Positions 8,441 to 17,104 are shown, counted from the first letter of the stretch. The stretch: DNA of 64,000 nt from Gillisella taibaishanensis (GCF_001938985.1 NZ_MKIN01000022.1:62001-126000), one strand, 5' to 3'. Translations and numbers: made by a program. The notes: generated by a model not told the origin, from the letters alone.

Positions 8441-9019
8441 TCAGTGCGCCATCACATGCGGCGCCGGATTGTCCGGGTGAATTTCTGCCGCCATCAGGCC
8501 CTTGTCGCCATGGCCGAAGCGCACCAACACTGTCTGTCCGGGGCGCAATTCTGTCAAGCCGAATCGGCGCAGCGTTTCCATGTGCACGAAGATGTCTTCG
8601 GTCCCCTCGCCCCGCGTCAAAAAGCCGAAGCCCTTCGTGCGGTTGAACCATTTCACCAAAACCCGCTCCAGCCCGCTCGACGGCGTCACCTGTACATGGG
8701 TGCGAACGGGCGGCATCTGCGATGGGTGGGTAGCAGTGGACTGGTCCATCGACAGGACACGGAAGGCCTGGTAGCCGCGGTCACGCTTCTGGATCAGCGC
8801 GACGATGCGTGTTCCTTCAAGAATTGTCTGATATCCGTCGCGGCGCAGGCAGGTCACATGCAACAGCACATCCTGCATGCCGTTATCAGGCACGATAAAG
8901 CCAAACCCTTTGGCCACATCGAACCATTTCACCGCGCCGGTGATTTCGATAAGGTCCATGGGCTCCTCCGAGAGCCCACTGAATTCCACGAAGTCCTTCG
9001 CCGAAATTCTTTCCACCAT
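8441..9019 (-). CDS. Double cold-shock-domain protein
   Basis: A protein of about 192 residues with two cold-shock domains. The first has GAVKWFDVAKGFGFIVPDNG and DVLLHVTCL; the second has VLVKWFNRTKGFGFLTRGEG and DIFVHMETL. Both keep the RNP1-like KGFGF and RNP2-like (D)VLLHV / IFVH motifs that bind single-stranded nucleic acid. Two-domain members are typical of alphaproteobacteria and probably act as RNA chaperones. ATG 9019 fits the family N-terminus better than the upstream ATG 9058; GAGGGG is about 10 bases upstream. Confidence 0.92.
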   Translation of the reverse strand: MVERISAKDFVEFSGLSEEPMDLIEITGAVKWFDVAKGFGFIVPDNGMQDVLLHVTCLRRDGYQTILEGTRIVALIQKRDRGYQAFRVLSMDQSTATHPSQMPPVRTHVQVTPSSGLERVLVKWFNRTKGFGFLTRGEGTEDIFVHMETLRRFGLTELRPGQTVLVRFGHGDKGLMAAEIHPDNPAPHVMAH

Positions 9020-9170
9020 CTCCAAACCGCCCCTCGACACGCCAAACGGATAACGCACACTGATTCCCGAGGACTAGATTAACATTTTGTTAACGCTGTT
9101 GCGCAAGCCCTAGTTTCAGTTATTCGCATCTGCTTTCTGCTTGACGGACCTTGTTCCAGGCTGGCGCAGG

Positions 9171-9226
9171 GGGCGTTTGACACGCCCTGGTCTTACCAAG
9201 GGCATTTATACGCCCTTCGCTTTTTT
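9171..9226 (+). terminator. Tandem hairpins with T6 run upstream of gloA
   Basis: Two adjacent plus-strand hairpins: GGGCGT/ACGCCC (9171-9176 with 9182-9187) and AAGGGC/GCCCTT (9198-9203 with 9212-9217). The second is followed by CGC and six T's (9221-9226). This looks like an intrinsic terminator, yet no plus-strand gene precedes it; the gene to the left runs on the minus strand. It could end a small RNA made from about 9060-9170 or act in the gloA leader. The 9020-9303 gap holds nothing else I recognise. Confidence 0.55.
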
Positions 9227-9303
9227 CCAAACACTGCTCTGACAGAACTTGAAGCCGCACCGCAGAGGCGACATATGCGGCATGCAACAGGGAGATCTTT
9301 CAA

Positions 9304-9744
9304 ATGCGCTATCTGCACACCATGGTTCGGGTCAAGGACGTCGATGCCTCGCTGAAATTCTACTGCGAGCTGTTTGGCATGAGCGAAGTCCGCCGCATCG
9401 ACAACGACAAGGGCCGCTTCACGCTGATCTTTCTTGCGGCCGACGAGGACGTAGCAAAGGCCAACCATGACATGGCGCCCTGCCTCGAACTGACCTATAA
9501 CTGGGATCCGGAAGACTACACCGGCGGTCGCAATTTCGGCCACCTCGCCTACGAGGTCGACGACATCTATGCTATCTGCCAGAAGCTGATGGACAATGGC
9601 GTTACCATCAACCGCCCGCCCCGCGACGGCCACATGGCGTTCGTGCGCTCGCCGGACGGAATTTCCATCGAAATCATCCAGAGGAATGGCTCGCTGGCTC
9701 CAGCCGAACCCTGGGCCTCGATGCCGAATACCGGCGCCTGGTAA
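9304..9744 (+). CDS. gloA: Lactoylglutathione lyase (glyoxalase I)
   Basis: A 146-residue vicinal-oxygen-chelate protein. It has the glyoxalase I hallmarks HTMVRVKDVDASLKFYCELFGM, LELTYNW, FGHLAYEVDDIY and a final FVRSPDGISIEII, including the His and Glu residues that hold the Ni or Zn ion. It isomerises the hemithioacetal of methylglyoxal and glutathione to lactoylglutathione. The start is supported by GGGAG at 9291-9295. It is transcribed alone. Confidence 0.95.
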   Translation: MRYLHTMVRVKDVDASLKFYCELFGMSEVRRIDNDKGRFTLIFLAADEDVAKANHDMAPCLELTYNWDPEDYTGGRNFGHLAYEVDDIYAICQKLMDNGVTINRPPRDGHMAFVRSPDGISIEIIQRNGSLAPAEPWASMPNTGAW

Positions 9745-9967
9745 CCACTCTCTCACTTTCCCTTTGGCCCTAAAGCCATTGGTTTGCATTCCAGGATGCC
9801 GCCGCTAGCCTTTCTGAGCAATTTCGTACGGGAATCTACATTCCCCTTGGGAAGGCTTAAAGGGCGTCGGCATCCTGCCTGACGCAAGCTAAAATCGTCA
9901 TAGTCTCCTCAACCAGAGGAGCAGTCCGCCGCATACCGGCTTGGACGCTCGCAGTCAGGAGAGCGAC

Positions 9968-10852
9968 ATGACGTCTCGAACCCGCATCGTCTTTCAGGTC
10001 CAAGCCGCAGCCTTTGCGGTGGCGTTGCTCGCCGGCTGCGCGACCACGAAACAGGACCTGCCGCCCATTGATAAAGGTCCGATCGGTGATGTCGATGCTG
10101 GCGAGAGTGCCGTTGTACCTCCAAGCTCGGCGACCGCACCGAAAAAAGGTGGGCTCTACCGCGATCCGCTCGTCACGACAGGTCACGATAGATCTGCAGC
10201 ACCACCAGCTCTAAAGAGCGCAAAGCCGGCGAATGCGGCAGCGACCGCTTCCAGCGCGCCGCAGCACATTGCAACGCCTTCAGCTGACGAGCAGATGGTT
10301 GCCATGAACCAGACCGAATCGGACGCCACGGCGGCGTCTGGCACCCCGCATCATAACGGTCTCTATGCCGCTCAGCCGCAGCAAGCGGCTAACGACTCGG
10401 CACCTGCCAACAGCATCGTGCCGCCGGATATGCCATCGCGCCCGTTTCAAGCCACGGTAAACAGCGTCTACAGCCTGTCAAAGCAGCAGCAGAGCCAGCC
10501 GCAAGTGCAAGCAAATCAACCGGCGCAACCCGCAGCAGCGGCTCCGGTCGTCGTTCCCCAGCGTCCGCCGACCAAGGCCGAGATTCTGGCAGGGCTTGCA
10601 CCGGATCCAAAGAAGCGTCGCCAAGCACCGCGCGCGGATCAGCAGCCGGTAACAATGCCAAGCGCCTCACCATCCAGCGAGATCGTGCCGGGAATGCCTG
10701 CACAGCTCCAGGCCAGCCTTCCCGGCGGCGTGCCTGGCGCGGCCAACTCCGGCGACATAACGGAAATGGACAAGATCCAGGGCGCGCCGGAAGCGACCGG
10801 CATGACAAAAGACAGTTTCATCAAGAAATTCCTGGCGAAAATCCGCAAATAG
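9968..10852 (+). CDS. Pro/Gln/Ala-rich lipoprotein, function unknown
   Basis: A protein of about 294 residues. ATG 9968 has AGGAG 6 bases upstream. The signal peptide ends in a lipobox LLAGC with Cys24, so it should be acylated and membrane-anchored. The mature part is low-complexity, rich in Ala, Pro and Gln, with repeated GLYRDP / GLYAAQP patches and stretches such as PQVQANQPAQPAAAAPVVV. The C-terminus is a short basic helix (DSFIKKFLAKIRK). It resembles unnamed rhizobial envelope lipoproteins; no catalytic domain is visible. Confidence 0.82.
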   Translation: MTSRTRIVFQVQAAAFAVALLAGCATTKQDLPPIDKGPIGDVDAGESAVVPPSSATAPKKGGLYRDPLVTTGHDRSAAPPALKSAKPANAAATASSAPQHIATPSADEQMVAMNQTESDATAASGTPHHNGLYAAQPQQAANDSAPANSIVPPDMPSRPFQATVNSVYSLSKQQQSQPQVQANQPAQPAAAAPVVVPQRPPTKAEILAGLAPDPKKRRQAPRADQQPVTMPSASPSSEIVPGMPAQLQASLPGGVPGAANSGDITEMDKIQGAPEATGMTKDSFIKKFLAKIRK

Positions 10853-10912
10853 GCCCGCCAAAGCTCTAAAGTGCCGGCTGTCATTTTTCCGTAAAAAATT
10901 CGGATTTGAGCG

Positions 10913-10941
10913 CTTGCCAGCGACAAAACACCTGACTATAA
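10913..10941 (+). promoter_or_regulatory. Promoter of first tRNA-Glu
   Basis: CTTGCC (10913-10918) and CTATAA (10936-10941) are separated by 17 bases and end 14 bases before the tRNA. This matches the rhizobial housekeeping consensus CTTGAC-N17-CTATAT closely. Confidence 0.75.
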
Positions 10942-10955
10942 GGGCGCCACAGCAC

Positions 10956-11030
10956 GCGCCCTTCGTCTATCGGTTAGGACGTCAGATTTTCATTCTGAAA
11001 AGAGGGGTTCGACTCCCCTAGGGCGTGCCA
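10956..11030 (+). tRNA. tRNA-Glu(UUC), copy 1
   Basis: A 75-base cloverleaf with acceptor stem GCGCCCT/AGGGCGT, an anticodon arm TCAGA-TTTTCAT-TCTGA giving UUC, T loop TTCGACT and an encoded CCA. It is identical in sequence to the two copies that follow. Confidence 0.97.
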
Positions 11031-11167
11031 CTGTTTTCCACAGCCTTTCCCTGAATAAGTTGCACCCGCTCAGGCGGCGTTTCCCGTTGCTGGCAGGCAA
11101 ATAAAGCTGGGCTTTTACGCGTTATCAACAAGCGCATCGGAATTTTGCCCACAGGGCACAAATTTCT

Positions 11168-11196
11168 CTTGCAGGGCAAAACCGTTCGCACTAAGA
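11168..11196 (+). promoter_or_regulatory. Promoter of second tRNA-Glu
   Basis: CTTGCA (11168-11173) and CTAAGA (11191-11196) are separated by 17 bases. The -10 element is weaker than in the flanking copies, but position and spacing relative to the tRNA correspond. Confidence 0.6.
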
Positions 11197-11212
11197 GAGC
11201 CGCACGCAACAC

Positions 11213-11287
11213 GCGCCCTTCGTCTATCGGTTAGGACGTCAGATTTTCATTCTGAAAAGAGGGGTTCGACTCCCCTAGGGCGTGCCA
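11213..11287 (+). tRNA. tRNA-Glu(UUC), copy 2
   Basis: A second exact copy of the 75-base tRNA-Glu(UUC), including the encoded CCA. The 182 bases between copies 1 and 2 are unrelated to the gap between copies 2 and 3 apart from the promoter elements, so this is not a simple recent duplication of the whole unit. Confidence 0.97.
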
Positions 11288-11415
11288 TGCGTTTCTCCTG
11301 ACATAATAGAGAGTGAACCGGCTTGGCCTCGAGCCCGCTGGGGTGACTGCGGTTTTCTGCTCAGATTTCCCTTTAAAAAGAATCGCCAAACATGTGGAAA
11401 AGGCTCGATTTTCTG

Positions 11416-11444
11416 CTTGCCCTCAGGCTCGAGTCTGCCTATAA
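11416..11444 (+). promoter_or_regulatory. Promoter of third tRNA-Glu
   Basis: CTTGCC (11416-11421) and CTATAA (11439-11444) with a 17-base spacer, the same hexamers as for copy 1. They are followed by a CACAGCAC stretch shared with copy 1 just before the tRNA. Confidence 0.75.
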
Positions 11445-11459
11445 GCGGCCTCACAGCAC

Positions 11460-11534
11460 GCGCCCTTCGTCTATCGGTTAGGACGTCAGATTTTCATTCT
11501 GAAAAGAGGGGTTCGACTCCCCTAGGGCGTGCCA
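11460..11534 (+). tRNA. tRNA-Glu(UUC), copy 3
   Basis: The third exact copy of tRNA-Glu(UUC), 75 bases with encoded CCA. Confidence 0.97.
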
Positions 11535-11624
11535 CTGTTACCCTCCCTACATAGATGAAGACTTGCAACGGCTCGCTCCTCGCTGCCGCTATGTCTGCAT
11601 TTTCGGCCAATCTAGCCATCTTGA

Positions 11625-11669
11625 GTTTGTCAGGGAAAAGTGGAACCCGGTTTTCCCTAAAAGACAAAC
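11625..11669. repeat. Rhizobial intergenic palindrome (RIME-like)
   Basis: An imperfect dyad: GTTTGTC (11625-11631) plus AGGGAAAA (11632-11639) pair with TTTTCCCT (11651-11658) plus GACAAAC (11663-11669), around a loop containing GTGGAACCCGG. The GGGAAAA...CCGGTTTTCCC core is a pattern I know from repeated intergenic elements of Rhizobiaceae. It lies downstream of both the tRNA-Glu array and recJ and could stop transcription from either side. Confidence 0.65.
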
Positions 11670-11723
11670 GAAAGATGAAATCTGGAGGCTGTCTAGTTCA
11701 ACCTGAACCTGACAGATTCTAGT

Positions 11724-13526
11724 TCAAAATGCCGGAGCAGCGTCCAGGATTCTGATCTGTATACGGCGCGCGCCTTGCCAGAGTTCGGCGCCGAGGCAGC
11801 CGGCAACATGCACGGAATCGCCGCGACGTCCGAGCAACAAATCGCCGAGCGGCGTCTCCTTGGCACGGAAGGCTATACCATCGATCCGGCTGCCATCGGG
11901 CGCTTCGAGCGTGACTTTGACGTGATTGGTGCCGATCAGGCGGGAATCGCGAATCCGATGCGCCGGGATGGCAAAGATCGGCTGCGAATGGCCGGAGCCA
12001 TAAGGACCGGCGGTTTCGATAAGGTCGATGAGATCGAGCGTCGCGCCTGACGCGCCAACAGCTCCATCGATCTTCAAGGCGCGGTTGGCGGCAAGCGCCA
12101 TGACCGTATCCTGCGCCATATCCTCGAAAAATGCTCTGACCTTGCCCAGATTGCCGCGCTCGACCGTGAGGCCTGCGGCCATGGCGTGGCCGCCGCCTTT
12201 GACCAGCAAACCGTTATCGACAGCTGCCCGCACCATCTTGCCCATGTCGAAGCCGGGGATGGAACGGCCCGAGCCAGTGCCCTTGCCCGACCCATCGAAG
12301 GCGATGGCGAAAGCCGGGCGCTGGAATCGTTCCTTCAGCCGTGCGGCCAGCAGGCCGACAATGCCGGGATGCCAACCCTCGCGCGCCGTCAGGATAACCG
12401 CTGCCCGCTCGCCAGTACCATATTCGGCCATAGCCTCGGCTTCGGCCTCGGCCAGCATCTGGGCTTCCATGGCCTGACGCTGGCGGTTGAGATCATCGAG
12501 TTGCACGGCGATTTCCTCGGCTTGGGCGCTGTCATCGAGCGTCAACAACCGGCTGCCGAGTGCTGCATCGCCGATTCGTCCGCCAGCATTGATGCGCGGG
12601 CCGACCAAAAAGCCGAAATGATAGGGCGTGACCGGTCCGCCGATGCCAGCGACCTTCAACAGTGCCGCAAGCCCGGCGTTCTGCTGGTGACGGGCGGCGA
12701 TCAGGCCTTTCACCACATAGGCGCGGTTCAGCCCCTTCAGCGGCACGACATCGCAAACCGTAGCCAGCGCCACGAGATCAAGCCAGGCGAGAAGATCGAG
12801 CGACCGCGCAGCACCTTGTCCGGCATCGCGCAGCTTGCGCAGCGTGCCGACCAGAACCATGAACACCACGCCAGCCGCACAGAGATGGCCTTGGCCCGAG
12901 AGATCGTCGCCCCTGTTGGGATTAACCAGCGCCAGGCAGGGCGGCAGTTCGTTGCCCATCTGGTGATGGTCAATGACCACGACATCGACGCCGCGACGCC
13001 GCGCCTCCTCCAGCGCCTCATGGCTGGTTGAGCCGCAATCGACCGTGACGATCAGCTGCGCGCCGCGCTCGATCAACTGGCCGATCGCAGCGGCATTCGG
13101 GCCGTAGCCTTCGAAAATCCGGTCGGGAATGTAGATTTCTGCATCGATACCGAAATGCGCCAGAAACCGCGCCATCAGCGCCGAGGAGGCTGCACCATCG
13201 ACATCATAATCGCCGAAAACAGCCACGCGCTCGCCACGGTTGATCGCCGCGACCAGCCGGTCTGCGGCCTTGTCGCCATCTGTCAGGCTGGAAGGATCGG
13301 GCATCAGCCCGCGGATCGTCGGATCGAGGAAGGCCTTGGCATCCGAGACCGCGACGCCCCTGCCCGCCAGAACCCGGGCCACCAGCTCGGGAATGCCATG
13401 GACCTGCGAAATCGCCAGCGACCGGTTCAGCCCGGCCTGATCGAGGCGCGACACCCAGCGCTGGCCACTGACCGAGGTCTCGACATTCAAAAAGGCGCGT
13501 TCGATGGGATCGGCAGGCTCTAGCAT
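11724..13526 (-). CDS. recJ: Single-strand-specific exonuclease RecJ
   Basis: A DHH-family nuclease of about 600 residues that degrades ssDNA 5' to 3' in mismatch repair and RecF-pathway recombination. The N-terminal catalytic motifs are present: VAVFGDYDVDGAASSALM, IVTVDCGSTS, VVVIDHHQMGN (the DHH motif) and LVNPNRGDD. The DHHA1 domain follows with GRINAGGRIG and GSGRSIPGFDM, then the OB-like C-terminus. ATG 13526 is preferred over TTG 13538, which would lie directly on the GGAG. It lies downstream of hom with 42 bases between and is probably co-transcribed. Confidence 0.95.
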   Translation of the reverse strand: MLEPADPIERAFLNVETSVSGQRWVSRLDQAGLNRSLAISQVHGIPELVARVLAGRGVAVSDAKAFLDPTIRGLMPDPSSLTDGDKAADRLVAAINRGERVAVFGDYDVDGAASSALMARFLAHFGIDAEIYIPDRIFEGYGPNAAAIGQLIERGAQLIVTVDCGSTSHEALEEARRRGVDVVVIDHHQMGNELPPCLALVNPNRGDDLSGQGHLCAAGVVFMVLVGTLRKLRDAGQGAARSLDLLAWLDLVALATVCDVVPLKGLNRAYVVKGLIAARHQQNAGLAALLKVAGIGGPVTPYHFGFLVGPRINAGGRIGDAALGSRLLTLDDSAQAEEIAVQLDDLNRQRQAMEAQMLAEAEAEAMAEYGTGERAAVILTAREGWHPGIVGLLAARLKERFQRPAFAIAFDGSGKGTGSGRSIPGFDMGKMVRAAVDNGLLVKGGGHAMAAGLTVERGNLGKVRAFFEDMAQDTVMALAANRALKIDGAVGASGATLDLIDLIETAGPYGSGHSQPIFAIPAHRIRDSRLIGTNHVKVTLEAPDGSRIDGIAFRAKETPLGDLLLGRRGDSVHVAGCLGAELWQGARRIQIRILDAAPAF

Positions 13527-13568
13527 TCTATGAAGCAACTCCGGTGTGGCCGCTCCAGGGAACGGGCA

Positions 13569-14891
13569 TTACGCCGTTTTCGGCCGCTCAATGCGGATCA
13601 CTTGCGGCTCACCCAGCAGATAGCCCTCCTCCTTGATCGCGGCAACGGCCGTGCGAACGGATTTTTCGAGCGTCGCGTGGGTCACGAGGATGATCGTCTT
13701 CGAATGATCGTCGCCGCTGCCGGTCTGGGAGTGCTGAACGATCGATTCGAGCGAGATGTTATTCTCGGCCATTTTCGTGGCAATGCTGGCGAATACGCCG
13801 GTGCGGTCCTCTACCGTCAGACGGATGAAATAGCCGCCTTCGTGGCGCGTCATCTCGGCCTGGACATAGGGCTCAAGCAGATGGGCGGGGCGGCCCAGCA
13901 CCGGCACCTTCTGGGCGCCCGGCCGGCTCTTCGCGATATCGGTGATGTCACCGAGCACAGCCGAGGCTGTGGCATTGCCGCCGGCGCCGGGGCCGACCAT
14001 CAGCAATTCGCCGAGAATGTCGGATTCGAGCGCTACGGCATTGGTGACGCCATCGACCTGGGCAATTACCGAATCGAGCGGCACCATGGTTGGATGCACC
14101 CGCTGTTCGATACCGGTCGCGGTCTTCTGGGCAACACCGAGCAGCTTGATCCGGTAGCCAAGATCGCGCGCAGCGTGGATGTCGTCGATAGAGATATTGC
14201 TGATGCCTTCGAGGTAGATATCGTCGGCAGCGATCTGGCTGCCGAAGGCCAGCGTTGTCAGGATCGACAGCTTGTGGGCCGTATCATTGCCATCGATGTC
14301 GAAGCTCGGATCCGCCTCGGCATAGCCGAGCCGCTGCGCTTCGGTCAGGCATTCGGCAAAGCTCAGACCTTCCTTTTCCATCCGGGTCAGGATGTAATTG
14401 CAGGTGCCGTTCATGATCCCGTAGATTCGGGAGAACTGGTTGCCGGTCAAGGATTCACGCAGCGTCTTGATAACAGGGATGCCGCCGGCGACCGCCGCCT
14501 CGTAGTTGAGCAGCACGCCCTTGTCTTCGGCCATTTTGGCCAGTTCGACACCGTGCCGGGCCAAGAGCGCCTTGTTTGCAGTCACCACATGCAGGCCACG
14601 GCTAAGGGCTACGCGCACCGACTGGTCCGCCGCGCCCTCGGCGCCGCCGATCAATTCGACGAAGACATCGATATCGGCCTTTTCCGCGAGCTCCATCGGC
14701 GTCGCGAACCACTCGATGCCGGAGAGATCGATGCCGCGATCGCGGCTGCGGTCACGGGCGGAGACTGCCGCAATGGAAATGGCGCGACCGCAGGAAACAG
14801 TGAGCGCGTCGGCCCTGGTTTGCAAGATCCGCGCCAGCGACGCACCGACGGTACCGAGACCCGCAATGCCGATCTTAAGGGCATCAGCCAT
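13569..14891 (-). CDS. hom: Homoserine dehydrogenase
   Basis: An enzyme of about 440 residues that reduces aspartate semialdehyde to homoserine on the threonine/methionine branch. The Rossmann start is LKIGIAGLGTVGASLARIL. The catalytic region contains GIMNGTCNYILTRM, EAQRLGYAEADPSFDIDGND and HKLSIL. A C-terminal ACT domain (FIRLTVEDRTGVFASIATKM) should provide threonine feedback. ATG 14891 is used because the upstream ATG at 14921 has no family sequence. The aminotransferase gene lies 72 bases upstream on the same strand. Confidence 0.96.
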   Translation of the reverse strand: MADALKIGIAGLGTVGASLARILQTRADALTVSCGRAISIAAVSARDRSRDRGIDLSGIEWFATPMELAEKADIDVFVELIGGAEGAADQSVRVALSRGLHVVTANKALLARHGVELAKMAEDKGVLLNYEAAVAGGIPVIKTLRESLTGNQFSRIYGIMNGTCNYILTRMEKEGLSFAECLTEAQRLGYAEADPSFDIDGNDTAHKLSILTTLAFGSQIAADDIYLEGISNISIDDIHAARDLGYRIKLLGVAQKTATGIEQRVHPTMVPLDSVIAQVDGVTNAVALESDILGELLMVGPGAGGNATASAVLGDITDIAKSRPGAQKVPVLGRPAHLLEPYVQAEMTRHEGGYFIRLTVEDRTGVFASIATKMAENNISLESIVQHSQTGSGDDHSKTIILVTHATLEKSVRTAVAAIKEEGYLLGEPQVIRIERPKTA

Positions 14892-14928
14892 GAGATAATC
14901 CTGATATGCTACTGGAAACATGGGAAGG

Positions 14929-14954
14929 GAGCGGCCGCGAATGGGCCGCTCTTT
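14929..14954. other. GC-rich hairpin between aminotransferase and hom
   Basis: GAGCGGCC (14929-14936) pairs perfectly with GGCCGCTC (14944-14951) around a 7-base loop. On the plus strand TTTAAAA follows, which looks terminator-like. On the minus strand, the direction of the flanking genes, there is no U run. It may act as a processing or attenuating hairpin in the aminotransferase-hom transcript. Confidence 0.45.
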
Positions 14955-14963
14955 AAAATAAAA

Positions 14964-16181
14964 TCAACGGTGGGCGTTGAGTGACACGACATTATGCAGC
15001 GTATCGTCAGCCGTGGACAGGAAGCGCTTCAAATTACGCGCCGCTTGACGGATGCGATGCTCGTTTTCGACCAGCGCGATGCGGACGTAATCATCACCCT
15101 GCTCGCCGAAACCGATACCGGGCGCCACGGCCACGTCAGCCTTTTCCACCAGCAGCTTGGAAAACTCCAGGGAGCCGAGATCTCGGAACTTCTCAGGAAT
15201 CTTTGCCCAGGCAAACATGGTGGCTGCCGGCGGCGGAATCTCGAAGCCGGCCTTGCCGAAGCTTTCGACCAGTACGTCGCGGCGGCGCTTGTAGATATTG
15301 CGCACTTCGGCAACGTCTGTGCCATCACCGTTCAGCGCGTGGGTAGCAGCGACCTGAATCGGCGTGAAGGCGCCGTAGTCGAGATAGGATTTAACGCGCG
15401 CAAGCGCCGAGATCAGCCGCTCGTTGCCGACAGCAAAGCCCATGCGCCAGCCAGGCATGGAGAAGGTCTTGGACATCGAGGTGAATTCCACCGCAACATC
15501 CATGGCGCCGGGTACTTCCAGCACCGACGGCGGCGGGTTGCCGTCGAAATAGATTTCCGAATAGGCAAGGTCGGAGAGCACGATCAGATCATGCTTCTTC
15601 GCAAAAGCGATCACGTCCTTGTAGAAATCCAGCGAGGCAACACGGGCGGTCGGATTAGACGGATAATTGATGATCAGCGCCAGCGGCTTCGGAATCGAAT
15701 GGCGCACGGCCCGCTCCAGCGGCGGGAAGAAGGTCTCGTCCGGCTCGACCGGGATCGAGCGGATCACGCCGCCGGTCATCAGGAAGCCGAAGGCATGGAT
15801 CGGATAGGTCGGATCCGGGCAGAGAATGACATCGCCCGGCGCGGTAATCGCCTGCGCCATGTTGGCAAAGCCTTCCTTGGAACCCAGCGTCGCGACGACC
15901 TGGGTATCGGGATTGAGCTTCACGTTGAAACGACGAGCGTAATAGGCGGCCTGGGCACGGCGCAGGCCGGGAATGCCCTTGGAAGAGGAATAGCGATGCG
16001 TGCGCGGGTCCTGCACAGCTTCGCACAGCTTATCGACGACGGATTGTGGCGTCGGAAGATCGGGATTGCCCATGCCGAGGTCGATGATGTCAGCGCCACC
16101 GGCTCGCGCGCTTGCCTTCAAACGATTGACCTGTTCGAAAACATAGGGCGGCAGACGCCGGACTTTGTGAAACTCTTCCAT
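14964..16181 (-). CDS. Class I PLP aminotransferase (AlaC/DapL-like)
   Basis: A fold-type I aminotransferase of about 405 residues. Landmarks are DIIDLGMGNPDLPTP near the start, YSSSKGIPGLRRA, GSKEGFANM, CPDPTYPIHAFG, NYPSNPTA, SDLAYSEIYFDG and the PLP-binding Lys in SMSKTFSMPGWRMGF. Members are annotated as aspartate, alanine (AlaC) or LL-diaminopimelate aminotransferase; sequence alone does not settle the amino acid. Being upstream of hom suggests amino-acid synthesis from aspartate. ATG 16181 has GAGG about 9 bases upstream; the frame is open far upstream but not protein-like there. Confidence 0.9.
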   Translation of the reverse strand: MEEFHKVRRLPPYVFEQVNRLKASARAGGADIIDLGMGNPDLPTPQSVVDKLCEAVQDPRTHRYSSSKGIPGLRRAQAAYYARRFNVKLNPDTQVVATLGSKEGFANMAQAITAPGDVILCPDPTYPIHAFGFLMTGGVIRSIPVEPDETFFPPLERAVRHSIPKPLALIINYPSNPTARVASLDFYKDVIAFAKKHDLIVLSDLAYSEIYFDGNPPPSVLEVPGAMDVAVEFTSMSKTFSMPGWRMGFAVGNERLISALARVKSYLDYGAFTPIQVAATHALNGDGTDVAEVRNIYKRRRDVLVESFGKAGFEIPPPAATMFAWAKIPEKFRDLGSLEFSKLLVEKADVAVAPGIGFGEQGDDYVRIALVENEHRIRQAARNLKRFLSTADDTLHNVVSLNAHR

Positions 16182-16462
16182 TTCAGACCTCGTTGAACCG
16201 CAGGCCCTCAGCCTGGCGGACGATCCGTTTCCACTGTTGCATCCCCGAAAACGGACCGGGTAAACCGGGGTGCAGGCACGATACCGCAGATTGCAATGAT
16301 TCGCGGTAATTTTAGGCCGCTCACCCCTGCCCGGCTTCGTACGGCCAGGCTGGCCTGACATGCACACGGGATACGGCAGATGCGACCGTCGCTCATTTTT
16401 GCTTTGCGGCCAAAAGCCGGGCAAGGCAAGGGCTAATTGAGGGTCAATGGTACGGCGCGGCC

Positions 16463-16867
16463 TTATTGGCTGGCCGGCTGGCCCTGCTTGGCGAGCTTGC
16501 GCATTTCTTCGACCTTGCGATCGTATTGTGCTTGGCTGATCTGGCCGGATTTGCGCTGGGCGCCGAGAGCTGACAGCCGCGTGCTCATCTCCTTAGCCTC
16601 GTCATTGCTCATCTGCACATTGGCAGCCGTGAGAGGCTTGGAGAATTCGGGATAACCGTCCGGCGTCGTATAGGCTGTTGCCGCGGGATCGGCCTTATCT
16701 GTCACGGTCACGTCGACATGATTCTGGCGCGCCGGAGCGGCCGTGCTGTTGCAGCCGGCGAGCGCAAGCAGACCGACAGAGGCGCCAGCGATTGCGCCGA
16801 CCGTAGCCAGCCTCGACACACCACGTACAGCCGAAATCCGCAAAACGAAAGAGACGTTCGAAACCAT
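16463..16867 (-). CDS. Small SHOCT-like lipoprotein
   Basis: A lipoprotein of about 134 residues with lipobox LALAGC (Cys39), so membrane-anchored after processing. The middle is polar (DVTVTDKADPAATAYTTPDG). The C-terminal 45 residues form a helical hairpin (MSTRLSALGAQRKSGQISQ, then YDRKVEEMRKLA) like the SHOCT short C-terminal domain. Function unknown. The frame is open upstream to 17002, but the hydrophobic signal begins after ATG 16867. It is divergent from phaC. Confidence 0.78.
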   Translation of the reverse strand: MVSNVSFVLRISAVRGVSRLATVGAIAGASVGLLALAGCNSTAAPARQNHVDVTVTDKADPAATAYTTPDGYPEFSKPLTAANVQMSNDEAKEMSTRLSALGAQRKSGQISQAQYDRKVEEMRKLAKQGQPASQ

Positions 16868-17104
16868 AGTCAAACCCAACCAATTCCACCGGCACAGATG
16901 CCGGGCCAACGTCACCCGGCAGTGGCGACACAACCGCGCAGGCACCTCGTTTTCCACAGCAGAGACGCGAAGATCGAGAGACAACAAGCGCGGAAATTGC
17001 AAAAGATGGCGACCTGATTTGATCTACATCTTTCATCCGTCTGGAACTTGTAGTCATTTTCAGGCAGGATAGGCAAACATAAAAAAGAGAATGACAAAGG
17101 GGAG

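Noticed and set aside
9140..9168. Housekeeping promoter for a small RNA before gloA
   Set aside because: CTTGAC at 9140-9145 is a good -35, but 17 bases later the sequence is GGCGCA, not a -10 element.
10956..11534. CRISPR-like or mobile repeat array
   Set aside because: The three 75-base repeats are tRNA-Glu genes with complete cloverleaf structure and promoters.
13530..14984. 484-residue plus-strand open frame
   Set aside because: It is the reverse of hom, whose motifs and length are beyond doubt; the plus-strand product resembles no protein.
14994..16196. 400-residue plus-strand open frame
   Set aside because: It is the antisense shadow of the PLP aminotransferase.
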